A stretch of DNA of 64,000 nucleotides from Bacteroidota bacterium (GTDB lineage Bacteria; Bacteroidota; Bacteroidia; Bacteroidales; P3): the NCBI GenBank assembly GCA_017860275.1, contig JAFNAQ010000006.1, positions 1 to 64,000 on the forward strand, read 5' to 3'. Positions 45,672-53,552 of the stretch are shown one piece after another (position 1 is the first letter of the stretch; each line of letters begins with the position of its first letter). Below the pieces are notes generated by a model. That model did no database searches. It was not told the DNA's origin and saw nothing but the letters and a program-made list of their open reading frames with translations. The position numbers and the translations under genes are program-made.

Positions 45672-45679
45672 TATATTTG
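45672..45679 (+). promoter_or_regulatory. lgt: Promoter box of lgt-gpmA
   Basis: TATATTTG followed by CA, 20 bp before the lgt ATG; the predicted leader is about 13 nt. Confidence 0.6.
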
Positions 45680-45698
45680 CAATCTAAAAAATAACAAA

Positions 45699-46571
45699 AT
45701 GAATCTACTTTCAATTGTTTGGGACGTTAGTCCCGAAATCTTTAAACTTGGTTCCTTATCCGTGAGATGGTATGGGGTATTATTTGCAATGGCATTTGTA
45801 ATATCTTATTTTCTTATGAAGAAGATGTTCGAAAAATCAAAGGTGCCTTCGGAATACTTAGAAAAGCTTTCGGTTTATATGTTCGTATCTGTACTTGTTG
45901 GAGCAAGACTTGGGCATTGCCTATTCTATGAGTTTTCATATTATATTTTCCACCCAATAGAGATGCTTTTACCAATAAAGATAACCACAGAGGGCTGGAA
46001 GTTTATAGGTTATCAAGGTTTAGCATCACATGGAGCTGCAATAGGAATATTCTTAGGAGTTGCATTATATGGCTTTAAGACAAAGATACCTCTTATGTGG
46101 ACATTGGATAGATTAATAATTGCAATATGTTTTTCAGGAGCATCGATACGTTTAGGCAATTTAATGAATTCAGAGATTTATGGTTTCCAAACAGACCTAC
46201 CTTGGGGATTTATTTTCGTAAGAGATGGGCAAACACTTGCCGCTCATCCAACACAGCTTTATGAAGCTTTGTCCTATACCATACTAGGATTTGTGATATA
46301 TTTCCTAACCATGCAGAATAAGAAAGTATTTAAGCAAGGATTTCTTTTTGGGATATTCCTAATAGGGCTTTTCTCTGCAAGGTTTTTTATTGAGTTTTTA
46401 AAACATAACCAAGAATCGTGGGAAGATGCAATGGCAATAAATATGGGGCAATGGTTAAGCATTCCATTTATTCTTGCAGGTATTATTTTGTTATTTATCA
46501 CTACCAAAAAAGATATTGGGAAGAAATTAGATATTAAGATACTAACAACTATAGAAAAGAAAAAGAAATGA
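45699..46571 (+). CDS. lgt: Prolipoprotein diacylglyceryl transferase
   Basis: 290 residues. Lgt attaches diacylglycerol to the lipobox cysteine of prolipoproteins in the inner membrane, the first step of lipoprotein maturation. Seen: about seven hydrophobic segments, the essential histidine/glycine region YQGLASHGAAIG, and the Lgt signature GASIRLGNLMNSEIYG with the conserved Arg, Asn and Glu, followed by AAHPTQLYEAL. Length is normal. gpmA overlaps its last 4 nt (ATGA), so the two are translated together although functionally unrelated. Confidence 0.95.
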   Translation: MNLLSIVWDVSPEIFKLGSLSVRWYGVLFAMAFVISYFLMKKMFEKSKVPSEYLEKLSVYMFVSVLVGARLGHCLFYEFSYYIFHPIEMLLPIKITTEGWKFIGYQGLASHGAAIGIFLGVALYGFKTKIPLMWTLDRLIIAICFSGASIRLGNLMNSEIYGFQTDLPWGFIFVRDGQTLAAHPTQLYEALSYTILGFVIYFLTMQNKKVFKQGFLFGIFLIGLFSARFFIEFLKHNQESWEDAMAINMGQWLSIPFILAGIILLFITTKKDIGKKLDIKILTTIEKKKK

Positions 46572-47314
46572 AAAAACTAATTTTAGTTCGTCACGGAGAG
46601 AGCCAGTGGAATAAGCTAAATTTATTCACAGGTTGGACAGATGTTGATTTATCAGGAAAAGGATTAAAAGAAGCCTTTGAAGCAGGGAAAGCCTTAAAAG
46701 CAAATGGATTTAAGCCAGAGATTGTTTTTACTTCATATTTAAAGAGAGCAGTTAAGACCATGAATAATATTCTTGACGCAATGGATATGGATTATCTTCC
46801 AATTGAGAAGTCATGGCGTTTAAACGAGAAGCATTATGGAGCCTTGCAAGGATTAAACAAGACAGAGACTGTTGAAAAATATGGAGAAGAACAAGTGTTA
46901 TTGTGGAGAAGGGGTTTTTCTGTTAAGTCTCCAGTATTAGAGCTTAATGACGAGCGCTGCCCACATAATGACCCTCGATATAAAGATGTAGACCCAAAAG
47001 AACTTCCTCTAACAGAATCTTTGGAAGATTGCATAAATCGTCTTTTACCATATTACAATAATAATATACTTAAGGCATTTGAAACTCACGATGAAATAAT
47101 GGTTGTGGCTCATGGGAACTCGCTTAGAGGAATAGTAAAGACCTTAAAGGGAATGAGTGAGAGTGAAATATTAGAATTCAATATTCCTACAGGTATTCCT
47201 TATGTGTTTGAGCTAAACGATAAATTGGAAATGGTTAAGGATGAGTTTATAGGAGATCCAGAAACTATTAAACAATTAATGGATGCAGTAGCAAACCAAG
47301 GTAAAAAGAAGTAA
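46568..47314 (+). CDS. gpmA: 2,3-bisphosphoglycerate-dependent phosphoglycerate mutase
   Basis: 248 residues, the standard dPGM length. It interconverts 3- and 2-phosphoglycerate in glycolysis. Seen: the phosphohistidine motif LVRHGESQWN (His9-11 region), FTGWTDVDLSGKG, the LNEKHYGALQGLNK stretch and the second catalytic histidine in VVAHGNSLRG, with PTGIPYVFEL near the end. Start codon overlaps the lgt stop by 4 nt. Confidence 0.95.
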   Translation: MKKLILVRHGESQWNKLNLFTGWTDVDLSGKGLKEAFEAGKALKANGFKPEIVFTSYLKRAVKTMNNILDAMDMDYLPIEKSWRLNEKHYGALQGLNKTETVEKYGEEQVLLWRRGFSVKSPVLELNDERCPHNDPRYKDVDPKELPLTESLEDCINRLLPYYNNNILKAFETHDEIMVVAHGNSLRGIVKTLKGMSESEILEFNIPTGIPYVFELNDKLEMVKDEFIGDPETIKQLMDAVANQGKKK

Positions 47315-47383
47315 TAGATTTTATCTATACTGATATAAAAATAAAAATAGTATTTTTTTATTTCCTATTTAATAAAAAAATAC

Positions 47384-47391
47384 TATTTTTG
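47384..47391 (+). promoter_or_regulatory. metK: Promoter box of the metK leader
   Basis: TATTTTTG followed by CA. The predicted start (about 47398) is 5 nt before the first paired base of the SAM-II aptamer. Confidence 0.6.
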
Positions 47392-47402
47392 CATTCAATA
47401 AA

Positions 47403-47451
47403 TGTGGAAAGATTTGACTTGCTTGCAACCACAGAAAAAAATGCTAAAAAC
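47403..47451 (+). promoter_or_regulatory. SAM-II riboswitch aptamer
   Basis: Seen: P1 stem TGTGG (47403-47407) with CCACA (47429-47433); between them the SAM-II core GATTTGAC and CTTGCTTGCAA; then an A-rich joining strand and the conserved pseudoknot strand GCTAAAAA (47443-47450). This order (P1, GAUUU, UUGCA, P1', A-rich, GCUAAAAA) is the SAM-II class consensus. The class represses methionine/SAM genes when SAM is high, and metK makes SAM, so the biology fits. The aptamer lies 107 nt from the metK ATG, farther than usual, but overlaps the start of a small ORF. Confidence 0.85.
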
Positions 47452-47548
47452 AATAATCTTGTTTACATATTTTCTATTTTGTAAGTCAATTCCAATCATT
47501 CTTTTCATTTATGGTAATGTAATTTATTACTCATTAATAATTAAATAA
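47441..47548 (+). CDS. Possible 35-residue leader peptide between riboswitch and metK
   Basis: An ORF of 35 codons starts with ATG at 47441-47443, inside the SAM-II pseudoknot strand, and stops at 47546-47548, 9 nt before the metK ATG. The peptide is hydrophobic (LKTIILFTYFLFCK, then IPIILFIYG). If translated, SAM binding would hide its start codon and metK could be controlled by translational coupling, which would explain the long distance between aptamer and metK. A frame this long can occur by chance in A/T-rich DNA (very roughly one in ten), so the evidence is positional only. Confidence 0.35.
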   Translation: MLKTIILFTYFLFCKSIPIILFIYGNVIYYSLIIK

Positions 47549-47557
47549 AAAAGAATT

Positions 47558-48832
47558 ATGGCTTATTTTTTTACTTCTGAGAGTGTATCAGAAGGACATC
47601 CAGACAAAGTAGCTGATCAAATTTCAGACGCATTATTAGACGAATTTCTACGCAATGACCCAAACTCAAAGGTAGCTTGTGAAACTCTTGTAACTACTGG
47701 TTTAGTAGTTCTAAGTGGAGAGGTAAAATGTAATGGTTATGTAGATGTTCAATCAACGGCAAGAGACGTTATTAGAAATATTGGATATACAAAGGGTGAA
47801 TATATGTTCGAAGGTTCTTCATGTGGAGTTATCTCAACAATTCACGAACAATCAAGCGACATAAACCAAGGCGTTGAAAGAGCTAAGCCAGAGGATCAAG
47901 GTGCTGGAGACCAAGGTATGATGTTTGGTTATGCTTGTTCTGATACCGAAGACTATATGCCTTTATCACTTATCCTTTCTCATCAACTTGTTCATGAGCT
48001 TGCAGAGATTCGTCGTGAAGGAGAATTTATGACCTATCTTCGTCCAGATTCAAAGTCTCAAGTTACAATAGAATTTGAAGACGACACTAATCGCCCTCTT
48101 GCAATTGACACAATTGTTGTATCGACTCAACATGATGACTTTGATGAAGAAGGCAAGATGCTTACTAAGATTAAAGAAGATGTGAAAAACATCCTTATCC
48201 CAAGAGTTATTGCAAAACAACAACGTCAAGATGTAAAAGATTTATTCAAAAACGACTTCACTCTTCACGTTAACCCAACAGGAAAGTTTGTTATTGGTGG
48301 ACCTCATGGCGACACTGGTCTAACAGGAAGAAAGATTATTGTTGATACTTATGGTGGTAGAGGTGCTCACGGTGGTGGTGCTTTCTCAGGTAAGGACTCT
48401 TCTAAGGTAGACCGTTCGGCTGCTTATGCTGTTCGTCATATTGCTAAGAATATGGTTGCATCTGGTCTTTGCTCTGAGGTTTTAGTTCAAGTTGCATACG
48501 CAATTGGTGTTGCAAAACCTGTTGGTCTATATGTAAATACTTATGGAACTGCAAAGGTTAAGGACGCTAGCGGTAATATTATGCAAGATGGTCAAATAGC
48601 AGAAAAGATTAATGAAATCTTCGACCTAAGACCTTATGCAATTGTTACAAGTTTCGGACTAAAGAACCCTATCTTTGCTCCAACAGCAAAATATGGTCAC
48701 TTTGGTCGTACTCCATACAAACAACTAGTAACAATATTTGAAAACGGTAAAGAAACTCAAAAAGAAGTAGAATTCTACACATGGGAAAAATTAGACTATG
48801 TTGAAAAAATAAAATCAGCATTCAAAATCTAA
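47558..48832 (+). CDS. metK: S-adenosylmethionine synthetase
   Basis: 424 residues. MetK makes SAM from methionine and ATP. Seen: [21 protein letters not shown] at the N-terminus, the signature [12 protein letters not shown], the P-loop-like [19 protein letters not shown], and [13 protein letters not shown] near the C-terminus. Complete. It is slightly longer than the E. coli enzyme (384) through an internal insertion (about residues 185-235, [15 protein letters not shown] region), a form I recall in Bacteroidota. Controlled by the SAM-II element above and ended by the terminator at 48874. Confidence 0.95.
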   Translation: MAYFFTSESVSEGHPDKVADQISDALLDEFLRNDPNSKVACETLVTTGLVVLSGEVKCNGYVDVQSTARDVIRNIGYTKGEYMFEGSSCGVISTIHEQSSDINQGVERAKPEDQGAGDQGMMFGYACSDTEDYMPLSLILSHQLVHELAEIRREGEFMTYLRPDSKSQVTIEFEDDTNRPLAIDTIVVSTQHDDFDEEGKMLTKIKEDVKNILIPRVIAKQQRQDVKDLFKNDFTLHVNPTGKFVIGGPHGDTGLTGRKIIVDTYGGRGAHGGGAFSGKDSSKVDRSAAYAVRHIAKNMVASGLCSEVLVQVAYAIGVAKPVGLYVNTYGTAKVKDASGNIMQDGQIAEKINEIFDLRPYAIVTSFGLKNPIFAPTAKYGHFGRTPYKQLVTIFENGKETQKEVEFYTWEKLDYVEKIKSAFKI

Positions 48833-48873
48833 TCTCAAATCTCTAATTTACACAAATACAAGAGAAAATAACC

Positions 48874-48905
48874 AAGGGGCGAATATTAAATCGCTCCTTT
48901 TTTTG
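48874..48905 (+). terminator. Terminator of metK
   Basis: AAGGGGCGA pairs with TCGCTCCTT (one G-T pair) around an 8-nt A/T loop, followed by a T run. A member of the GGGCGAA hairpin family. Confidence 0.75.
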
Positions 48906-48929
48906 TTTCCAAATCCCAATATTTTTTTG

Positions 48930-49147
48930 TATATTTGCATATGTAACGGCGAATCATCATTCGACCAATAAATCAAAATATAAAATTCCTTAAATAAAAA
49001 TGATGCACATCTTTCATAGTAAATGATGTGCATCTTTTATATCAAATGATGTGCATCATTTGCACATTAAATCGCCGATTTAATAGTATAAATCAGCTAT
49101 TTCCCAGAACAAAATAAGGATTAATGAGATTAAAATCAAATAAAAAT
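48930..49147 (+). promoter_or_regulatory. Leader module, copy 2
   Basis: In order: promoter box TATATTTG (48930-48937); small hairpin CGAAT/ATTCG (about 48951-48964); A/T spacer; three sites at 49002-49011 (GATGCACATC), 49025-49034 and 49048-49057 (GATGTGCATC), exactly 23 bp apart; hairpin TTAAATC/GATTTAA (about 49067-49083); conserved tail to 49147. 48970-49147 is about 90% identical to 185-362 (inverted). It points at the T9SS gene starting at 49242, with a second promoter box between. Confidence 0.75.
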
Positions 49148-49200
49148 TCCCTACAATGGAAATAAAACAAAATTTACTTGCATTTGATAATTTGATTATC

Positions 49201-49208
49201 TACTTTTG
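49201..49208 (+). promoter_or_regulatory. Proximal promoter box of the 49242 gene
   Basis: TACTTTTG, with a TTTG about 18 bp upstream as a possible -33 box; predicted leader about 27 nt. The gene thus may have two promoters, this one and the module promoter at 48930. Confidence 0.5.
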
Positions 49209-49241
49209 TGGAAATATTTGATAGAGTGTTGAATAAAAAAT

Positions 49242-50117
49242 ATGACTATGAAAAAGATTATTTTCTTATTAGTTCAAATTGCTTTTATAGCAAGTGTTTA
49301 TTCTCAAGGCTTTCTTAAGCAAGGGCTTACTTGGAACAATACTAATGGTGGTAGTTTTACTCAATATACAAACTTTACTTATAGGGTTAATGGTGATACT
49401 GCGATAAATAGTACTAATTACAAGATAATAAAAGAAAATTACCCAGATAGAGACTCAAATTGGAATACAAGCTTTTATGCAAGGGAGGAAAATAATAAAT
49501 GGTATTTCCGTTTCCCTAATATAATAAATGAAGAAAAATTACTCTATGATTACAATGTAAATGTAGGAGATACGGTTTCTATGTATAATTTTATATCCAA
49601 AGAATACCTATACTATGCCGAGGTACAATCAATAGATTCAATCCAATTGTCTAATGGAGAGAAAAGAAAAAGGATACATTTTTATTTAGACCATGAGGTT
49701 TGGGTAGAGGGTATAGGCAGTATTATTACACATTTAGATAAACCTTGCTTCTATATCTATATGGTAGATATTGCATTTATTAACCTATGTGCAAAGCAAA
49801 ATGACACTATCCTTTATTCCGCATACCCAGACTTGAACTGCTATGATACTGGTGCATTTACCGCTAGTTTAATTAGTATCGAAAAAGATAATAGTGTAAA
49901 TCTTTACCCTAATCCTGCGAAGAATGACATAAACCTTTCTTCATCTTTTATGATTAAGGATATTGAGATATATGATATTATGGGCAAAAGGGTATATCAA
50001 AAAGAGGTTAAGGATTATTCAAAAACTATCAATATTTCGACTTTTAATAAAGGACTTTATATTGCAAAGCTAAACACAGAGCAAGGTCTGATCTCTAAAA
50101 AGTTTATTGTGGAGTAG
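49242..50117 (+). CDS. Secreted protein with T9SS sorting domain, unknown function
   Basis: 291 residues (ATG 49248 is an alternative start two codons in). Seen: signal peptide (about 1-22, ending VYSQ); a beta-rich central region of about 190 residues with no recognised domain (starting GFLKQGLTWNNTN, including a FYAREENNKWYFR stretch typical of secreted Bacteroidota proteins of this size); and a T9SS type A sorting domain (about 218-291: VNLYPNPAKNDINL, IEIYDIMGKRVYQ, GLYIAKL, SKKFIVE). It should be released to the cell surface through the type IX system. It follows leader module copy 2 and a proximal promoter box. Confidence 0.8.
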   Translation: MTMKKIIFLLVQIAFIASVYSQGFLKQGLTWNNTNGGSFTQYTNFTYRVNGDTAINSTNYKIIKENYPDRDSNWNTSFYAREENNKWYFRFPNIINEEKLLYDYNVNVGDTVSMYNFISKEYLYYAEVQSIDSIQLSNGEKRKRIHFYLDHEVWVEGIGSIITHLDKPCFYIYMVDIAFINLCAKQNDTILYSAYPDLNCYDTGAFTASLISIEKDNSVNLYPNPAKNDINLSSSFMIKDIEIYDIMGKRVYQKEVKDYSKTINISTFNKGLYIAKLNTEQGLISKKFIVE

Positions 50118-50137
50118 ATTTTTTTAGAATAATGCAG

Positions 50138-50145
50138 TATTTTTG
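50138..50145 (+). promoter_or_regulatory. Promoter box for 50174
   Basis: TATTTTTG, 36 bp before the ATG at 50174. Confidence 0.5.
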
Positions 50146-50173
50146 TTCCTGCAACATTTGACAATTTTGAATT

Positions 50174-50812
50174 ATGCCAATGAAGAAACTAATAATTATC
50201 ACACTCATACTAGTATCAATAAACACAAAATCCTTTGCTCATGGGGGTGCACCATACTTTTCTTTTGATTATGGTCAAAGTATAATGAGTAATAATAAAT
50301 TTGGATTTCGCTCTTTTAACCCATCAATTTCTACAGGATTTTTACTGCCAAGTTATGGTTTATTTGAAAGTAAATACGATGGAGTTGTATTATTGGGGGT
50401 AGGAACCGGATTGAATTATTCAAATTGGAATAGTAGTACCAATAAAAGTACTTCATTTAATAACTATCAAGTGCCGCTGTTCTTAAGGATAAGAGTTGCA
50501 TATCCTAATTTTATTTTAACTCCATACTGTGGTTTAGATATAGGAGCAAATATAAATTTTGGCACAAATGTAAAAGGGGATTATCTAGAAACAGAATATT
50601 ACTATAATAGAGGAGGCTTGTTGTTTAATCCTTCTATAGGGATATTGTATGTTTTCAAAAGGGATAAATTTGACGCTATTTTTGATACAAGCCATATTTT
50701 TGCCCAACTGAGTTGGAATAATAATGTTATGTATTACGGAGTAAAAGATTCTCCCCCTCATATTATTTCATACCTTGAATTAAAGGTTGGAATAACCGCT
50801 TCATTATGGTAA
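50174..50812 (+). CDS. Outer-membrane beta-barrel protein, unknown
   Basis: 212 residues with a signal peptide (about 1-22, ending SFAHG). The mature sequence alternates short amphipathic strands with turns (NPSISTGFLLPSYG, YDGVVLLGVGTGLNYSNW, NYQVPLFLRIRVAYP, ILTPYCGLDIGANINF, LFNPSIGILYVF) and ends in an aromatic residue (ELKVGITASLW), as expected for a small outer-membrane barrel. No named family recognised. The next gene starts 26 nt downstream without a promoter box, so both are probably co-transcribed. Confidence 0.65.
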   Translation: MPMKKLIIITLILVSINTKSFAHGGAPYFSFDYGQSIMSNNKFGFRSFNPSISTGFLLPSYGLFESKYDGVVLLGVGTGLNYSNWNSSTNKSTSFNNYQVPLFLRIRVAYPNFILTPYCGLDIGANINFGTNVKGDYLETEYYYNRGGLLFNPSIGILYVFKRDKFDAIFDTSHIFAQLSWNNNVMYYGVKDSPPHIISYLELKVGITASLW

Positions 50813-50838
50813 TTTTGTTTATTAGAAAATAAAATACT

Positions 50839-51942
50839 ATGAAAAAGAGTTTTATTTTATTATTACTGATTTTTGCTACTATAAATTCATTCGCTCAATT
50901 TTGGAAAGAGCCTAAAAATCTTAAGCAAGCTGTAGAGATACTTAATGAGAAAGCTAACGATTCAGATAAGGAAAAAATAAAAAATACTCCAGATGAAAAG
51001 CTTGACAATCTATATTTCACAAGTTATTATTGTAAAGAAATTACCAATTGGGTTAGAACAGAGGATAATACAAAATTATGCAAGTTTTTATATTCAAAAG
51101 GTCTAAATTATAATTTCTACAAAATAGTTCTCGTTTCATTCAAAACATATTTGAACGAGGGTAAGTTTGATCAAAAGTCTATTATTGAACAATTTAGAAG
51201 GATAGAAGAAAAACGGTCTTATGTATATGCAAATAGGTATACACTTGACTCAATATACAATGTGTATATACCAAGGGATATTAATGAGTGTATATCTGAA
51301 ATAGGAGAAATGTTTAGTGATACGGTTAAGTACTCTATAATGGAAATGCCTGAATCCGAATTTACATCTAGGTATCATTTTGGATTTGGAAGGTATTTGA
51401 GAAATAGCTGGGCTTTATGGATGGGTTCAAGGCTTTCGAAATATTTTAATGATATGGGTATATTTCATCCAGATGATATGTCCGGAATTATTTTGAATTC
51501 CTATTATAGGTTTTTGACTAATGAAGATATAAAATTGGAATCACAAGTTGAATATTATAAGAATTACTGGAAGCAAGTAAAAGAAGAGGAGGATAAAGAA
51601 ATTGATTCTCTGTTTGCCACTTATCACATCGGGGACACTGTATACTATAGATATTATGAGGGGTACATTAGTGAAAGACAAAAACAGAAAAAATATGATG
51701 ATATTTGCGAAGCGAAAGGAATTGTTTTAGAGAAAAGAAATGAAGATAAGCATATTTTAATAAGGTTAATTGAGGCATGCGATAGGAAGGGGATAATAGT
51801 TTACAATCCTATGAGATATGGGAGAGATGAAAGAAGATATAGTAATAGAATAATATTAAAGAAAAACAAGACAGCTTGGTTTCACTTTGAAACATGGAGT
51901 GTGAGTCCTTTAATATATACAGGAAGTACAGATGAAGAATAA
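50839..51942 (+). CDS. Secreted protein with probable DUF6794-type domain
   Basis: 367 residues with a signal peptide (about 1-19, ending NSFAQ). Residues about 20-60 carry a charged helix (LKQAVEILNEKANDSDKEKI). The middle part (about 180-225) reads FGFGRYLRNSWALWMGSRL ... FHPDDMSGIILNSYYRFL, a pattern I associate from memory with the DUF6794 family (a conserved LRN-W-LW and HPDDMS signature in otherwise uncharacterised proteins). The last 110 residues are basic and beta-rich. No enzymatic motif is evident. A weak hairpin ends the unit (51964-51991). Confidence 0.6.
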   Translation: MKKSFILLLLIFATINSFAQFWKEPKNLKQAVEILNEKANDSDKEKIKNTPDEKLDNLYFTSYYCKEITNWVRTEDNTKLCKFLYSKGLNYNFYKIVLVSFKTYLNEGKFDQKSIIEQFRRIEEKRSYVYANRYTLDSIYNVYIPRDINECISEIGEMFSDTVKYSIMEMPESEFTSRYHFGFGRYLRNSWALWMGSRLSKYFNDMGIFHPDDMSGIILNSYYRFLTNEDIKLESQVEYYKNYWKQVKEEEDKEIDSLFATYHIGDTVYYRYYEGYISERQKQKKYDDICEAKGIVLEKRNEDKHILIRLIEACDRKGIIVYNPMRYGRDERRYSNRIILKKNKTAWFHFETWSVSPLIYTGSTDEE

Positions 51943-51963
51943 TTCCACTGTAATATATGGTAA

Positions 51964-51995
51964 AACCCCATTCTGTAAACAGGATGGGGTTGTTT
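51964..51995 (+). terminator. Probable terminator hairpin after 51942
   Basis: AACCCCAT (51964-51971) and ATGGGGTT (51984-51991), 8-bp stem, followed by a short interrupted T stretch. Confidence 0.55.
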
Positions 51996-52007
51996 TAGAA
52001 TATCTTT

Positions 52008-52052
52008 CTTTTATCTTTTCCGCCAGAAGAGGATGGCGTTTTGTTTTTGTTT
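52008..52052 (-). pseudogene. Remnant: duplicated 3' end of ygiQ
   Basis: 52008-52052 matches 60866-60910, the very end of ygiQ, with about 5 differences in 45 bp and in the same orientation. Translated it reads KQKQNAILFWRKR-stop against KQKQNAAFFWWKK-stop in the intact gene. The similarity starts 3 bp before the stop codon and reaches 13 codons inside. The whole response regulator-kdp-kinase cluster lies between the two copies. Confidence 0.75.
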
Positions 52053-52054
52053 CA

Positions 52055-52062
52055 TAACTTTG
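52055..52062 (+). promoter_or_regulatory. Promoter box of the response regulator gene
   Basis: TAACTTTG followed by CA, with TTTG/TTTTTG about 20 bp upstream; it begins 3 bp after the ygiQ remnant. Confidence 0.55.
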
Positions 52063-52079
52063 CAGGATTAAAATTCTAA

Positions 52080-53417
52080 TTGATGTTAAAGGTACTTATA
52101 ATAGATGATGAGACTCAGATAAGAATGCTGTTATCGAGAATAATTTCATTAGAGGGATTTGAGGTAATCTTAGTCGAAAACTTAAAGATAGCACTAAGAC
52201 AGGTTACTATAAATAAACCAGATATTATTATTTGTGATGTTTTTCTCCCAGATGGTAATGGAGTGGATTTTATTCCTAAGATAAAAGCTCTTGTTCCCGA
52301 TTCAGAGATTATTTTACTTACAGCACATGGAAATATTGAAGATGGTGTTCAGGCTATAAAGAATGGGGCTTTTGATTATCTGACCAAAGGAGATGATAAT
52401 AATAGAATAATACCTCTTATCTCCAATGCTGCTGAAAAGATTGAGCTCAAGAAGCGTCTTATTAAGCTAGAGTCATTAATTAATAAAAAATATACCTTTG
52501 ATTCAATAATTGGAAAATCAAAACCTATTCTTTCTGCAATAGATATTGCGAAAAAGGTTTCTTCGACAGATACTTCCATCTTACTCTATGGAGAGACTGG
52601 AACAGGGAAGGAGATTTTTGCAAATGCGATACATGCCTCTAGTAAGCGTGCTGGGTTTTCTTTTGTTGCCGTAAATTGTTCTGCACTAAGCCATGAATTA
52701 TTAGAATCTGAGATGTTTGGCTATAAGGCAGGGGCATTTACTGGTGCAATAAAAGATAAAAAAGGACTTTTTGAACAAGCCGATAATGGCACAATTTTCT
52801 TAGATGAGATAGGAGAGATGCCTTTAGATTTACAAGCAAAACTTCTTAGGACAATAGAGTGTGGTGAGTTTATTAAGGTTGGAGATTGTAAGGCAACGAC
52901 TACCAATGTGCGTATAATTGCAGCAACAAATAAAAATTTAAAAGAGAGTATAAATAAAGGAGAATTTAGGGAGGATTTGTTTTATAGATTATCTGTTTTT
53001 ACAATAGAGTTACCAGCTCTTAGGGAGCGTGGTAATGATATTATCTTAATTGCTCGTAATTTTATTGATGCCTTTTCTTCTAAGATGGGCAAGACAATTC
53101 TAAATGTTGAAGATGGATTTTATGATGCACTTATTAATTATAAATGGAATGGGAATATTAGAGAATTAAGAAATACAATAGAAAGGTGTCTTATTCTTTG
53201 TTCTGATAATATACTAAAATCAACTGATTTACCTTTGGAAATACAAATGGCAAAGGATGGAGATATAAATTCTATGGAGCTTGCAAATATTGAGAAACAG
53301 CATATATGTAAGGTCTTGGCTTTTACCTCAGGAAATAAAACAGAGGCATCAAGACTTTTGAAGATAGGATTAACTACATTATATAGAAAATTAGAAATAT
53401 ACGGAATAAATATTTAG
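52080..53417 (+). CDS. NtrC-type sigma-54-dependent response regulator (Kdp-linked)
   Basis: 445 residues. Seen: a receiver domain (1-120) with phosphoacceptor Asp53 in IICDVFLPDG, Thr at LLTAHG and the switch Lys at YLTKG; an AAA+ domain (about 140-375) with Walker A GETGTGKE (171-178), the sigma-54 contact loop GAFTGA (217-222), Walker B TIFLDEIGEM and REDLFYRLSVF; and a Fis-type helix-turn-helix at the end (NKTEASRLLKIGLTTLYRKL). It should activate sigma-54 promoters when phosphorylated. Directly downstream is a sigma-54-like promoter before kdp, and a histidine kinase closes the cluster, so it very likely replaces the OmpR-type KdpE used in E. coli. Confidence 0.9.
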   Translation: MMLKVLIIDDETQIRMLLSRIISLEGFEVILVENLKIALRQVTINKPDIIICDVFLPDGNGVDFIPKIKALVPDSEIILLTAHGNIEDGVQAIKNGAFDYLTKGDDNNRIIPLISNAAEKIELKKRLIKLESLINKKYTFDSIIGKSKPILSAIDIAKKVSSTDTSILLYGETGTGKEIFANAIHASSKRAGFSFVAVNCSALSHELLESEMFGYKAGAFTGAIKDKKGLFEQADNGTIFLDEIGEMPLDLQAKLLRTIECGEFIKVGDCKATTTNVRIIAATNKNLKESINKGEFREDLFYRLSVFTIELPALRERGNDIILIARNFIDAFSSKMGKTILNVEDGFYDALINYKWNGNIRELRNTIERCLILCSDNILKSTDLPLEIQMAKDGDINSMELANIEKQHICKVLAFTSGNKTEASRLLKIGLTTLYRKLEIYGINI

Positions 53418-53436
53418 TAAACTATATCAAAACGAC

Positions 53437-53472
53437 AAATAACCCTTTCATTTTGGAAGGGTTATTTTTTTA
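53437..53472 (+). terminator. Terminator between the regulator and kdp
   Basis: AAATAACCCTT (53437-53447) and AAGGGTTATTT (53457-53467), perfect 11-bp stem, T run. It separates the regulator transcript from the kdp transcript, so kdp needs its own promoter. Confidence 0.8.
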
Positions 53473-53514
53473 TCTAAAAATGTAAATAGCATTAGAACAG
53501 TAATTTGAATATAG

Positions 53515-53530
53515 TGGCATAGATTTTACA
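53515..53530 (+). promoter_or_regulatory. Sigma-54-like promoter of the kdp operon
   Basis: TGGCATAGATTTTACA matches the -24/-12 consensus TGGCAYRNNNNTTGCW at every defined position except one (TTACA for TTGCA, giving AC at the -12 dinucleotide). GG and AC are separated by the required 10 bp. The predicted start, near 53541, is 12 nt before the first small ORF. No TAnnTTTG box is visible here, unlike most other gene starts in the window. Confidence 0.6.
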
Positions 53531-53552
53531 TAATAGGATAAAAAATATACAA

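Noticed and set aside
48848-49033. Open frame of 61 codons (-) starting MHIIYYERC
   Set aside because: Same artefact on the complement of leader module copy 2, overlapping the metK terminator and the module promoter.
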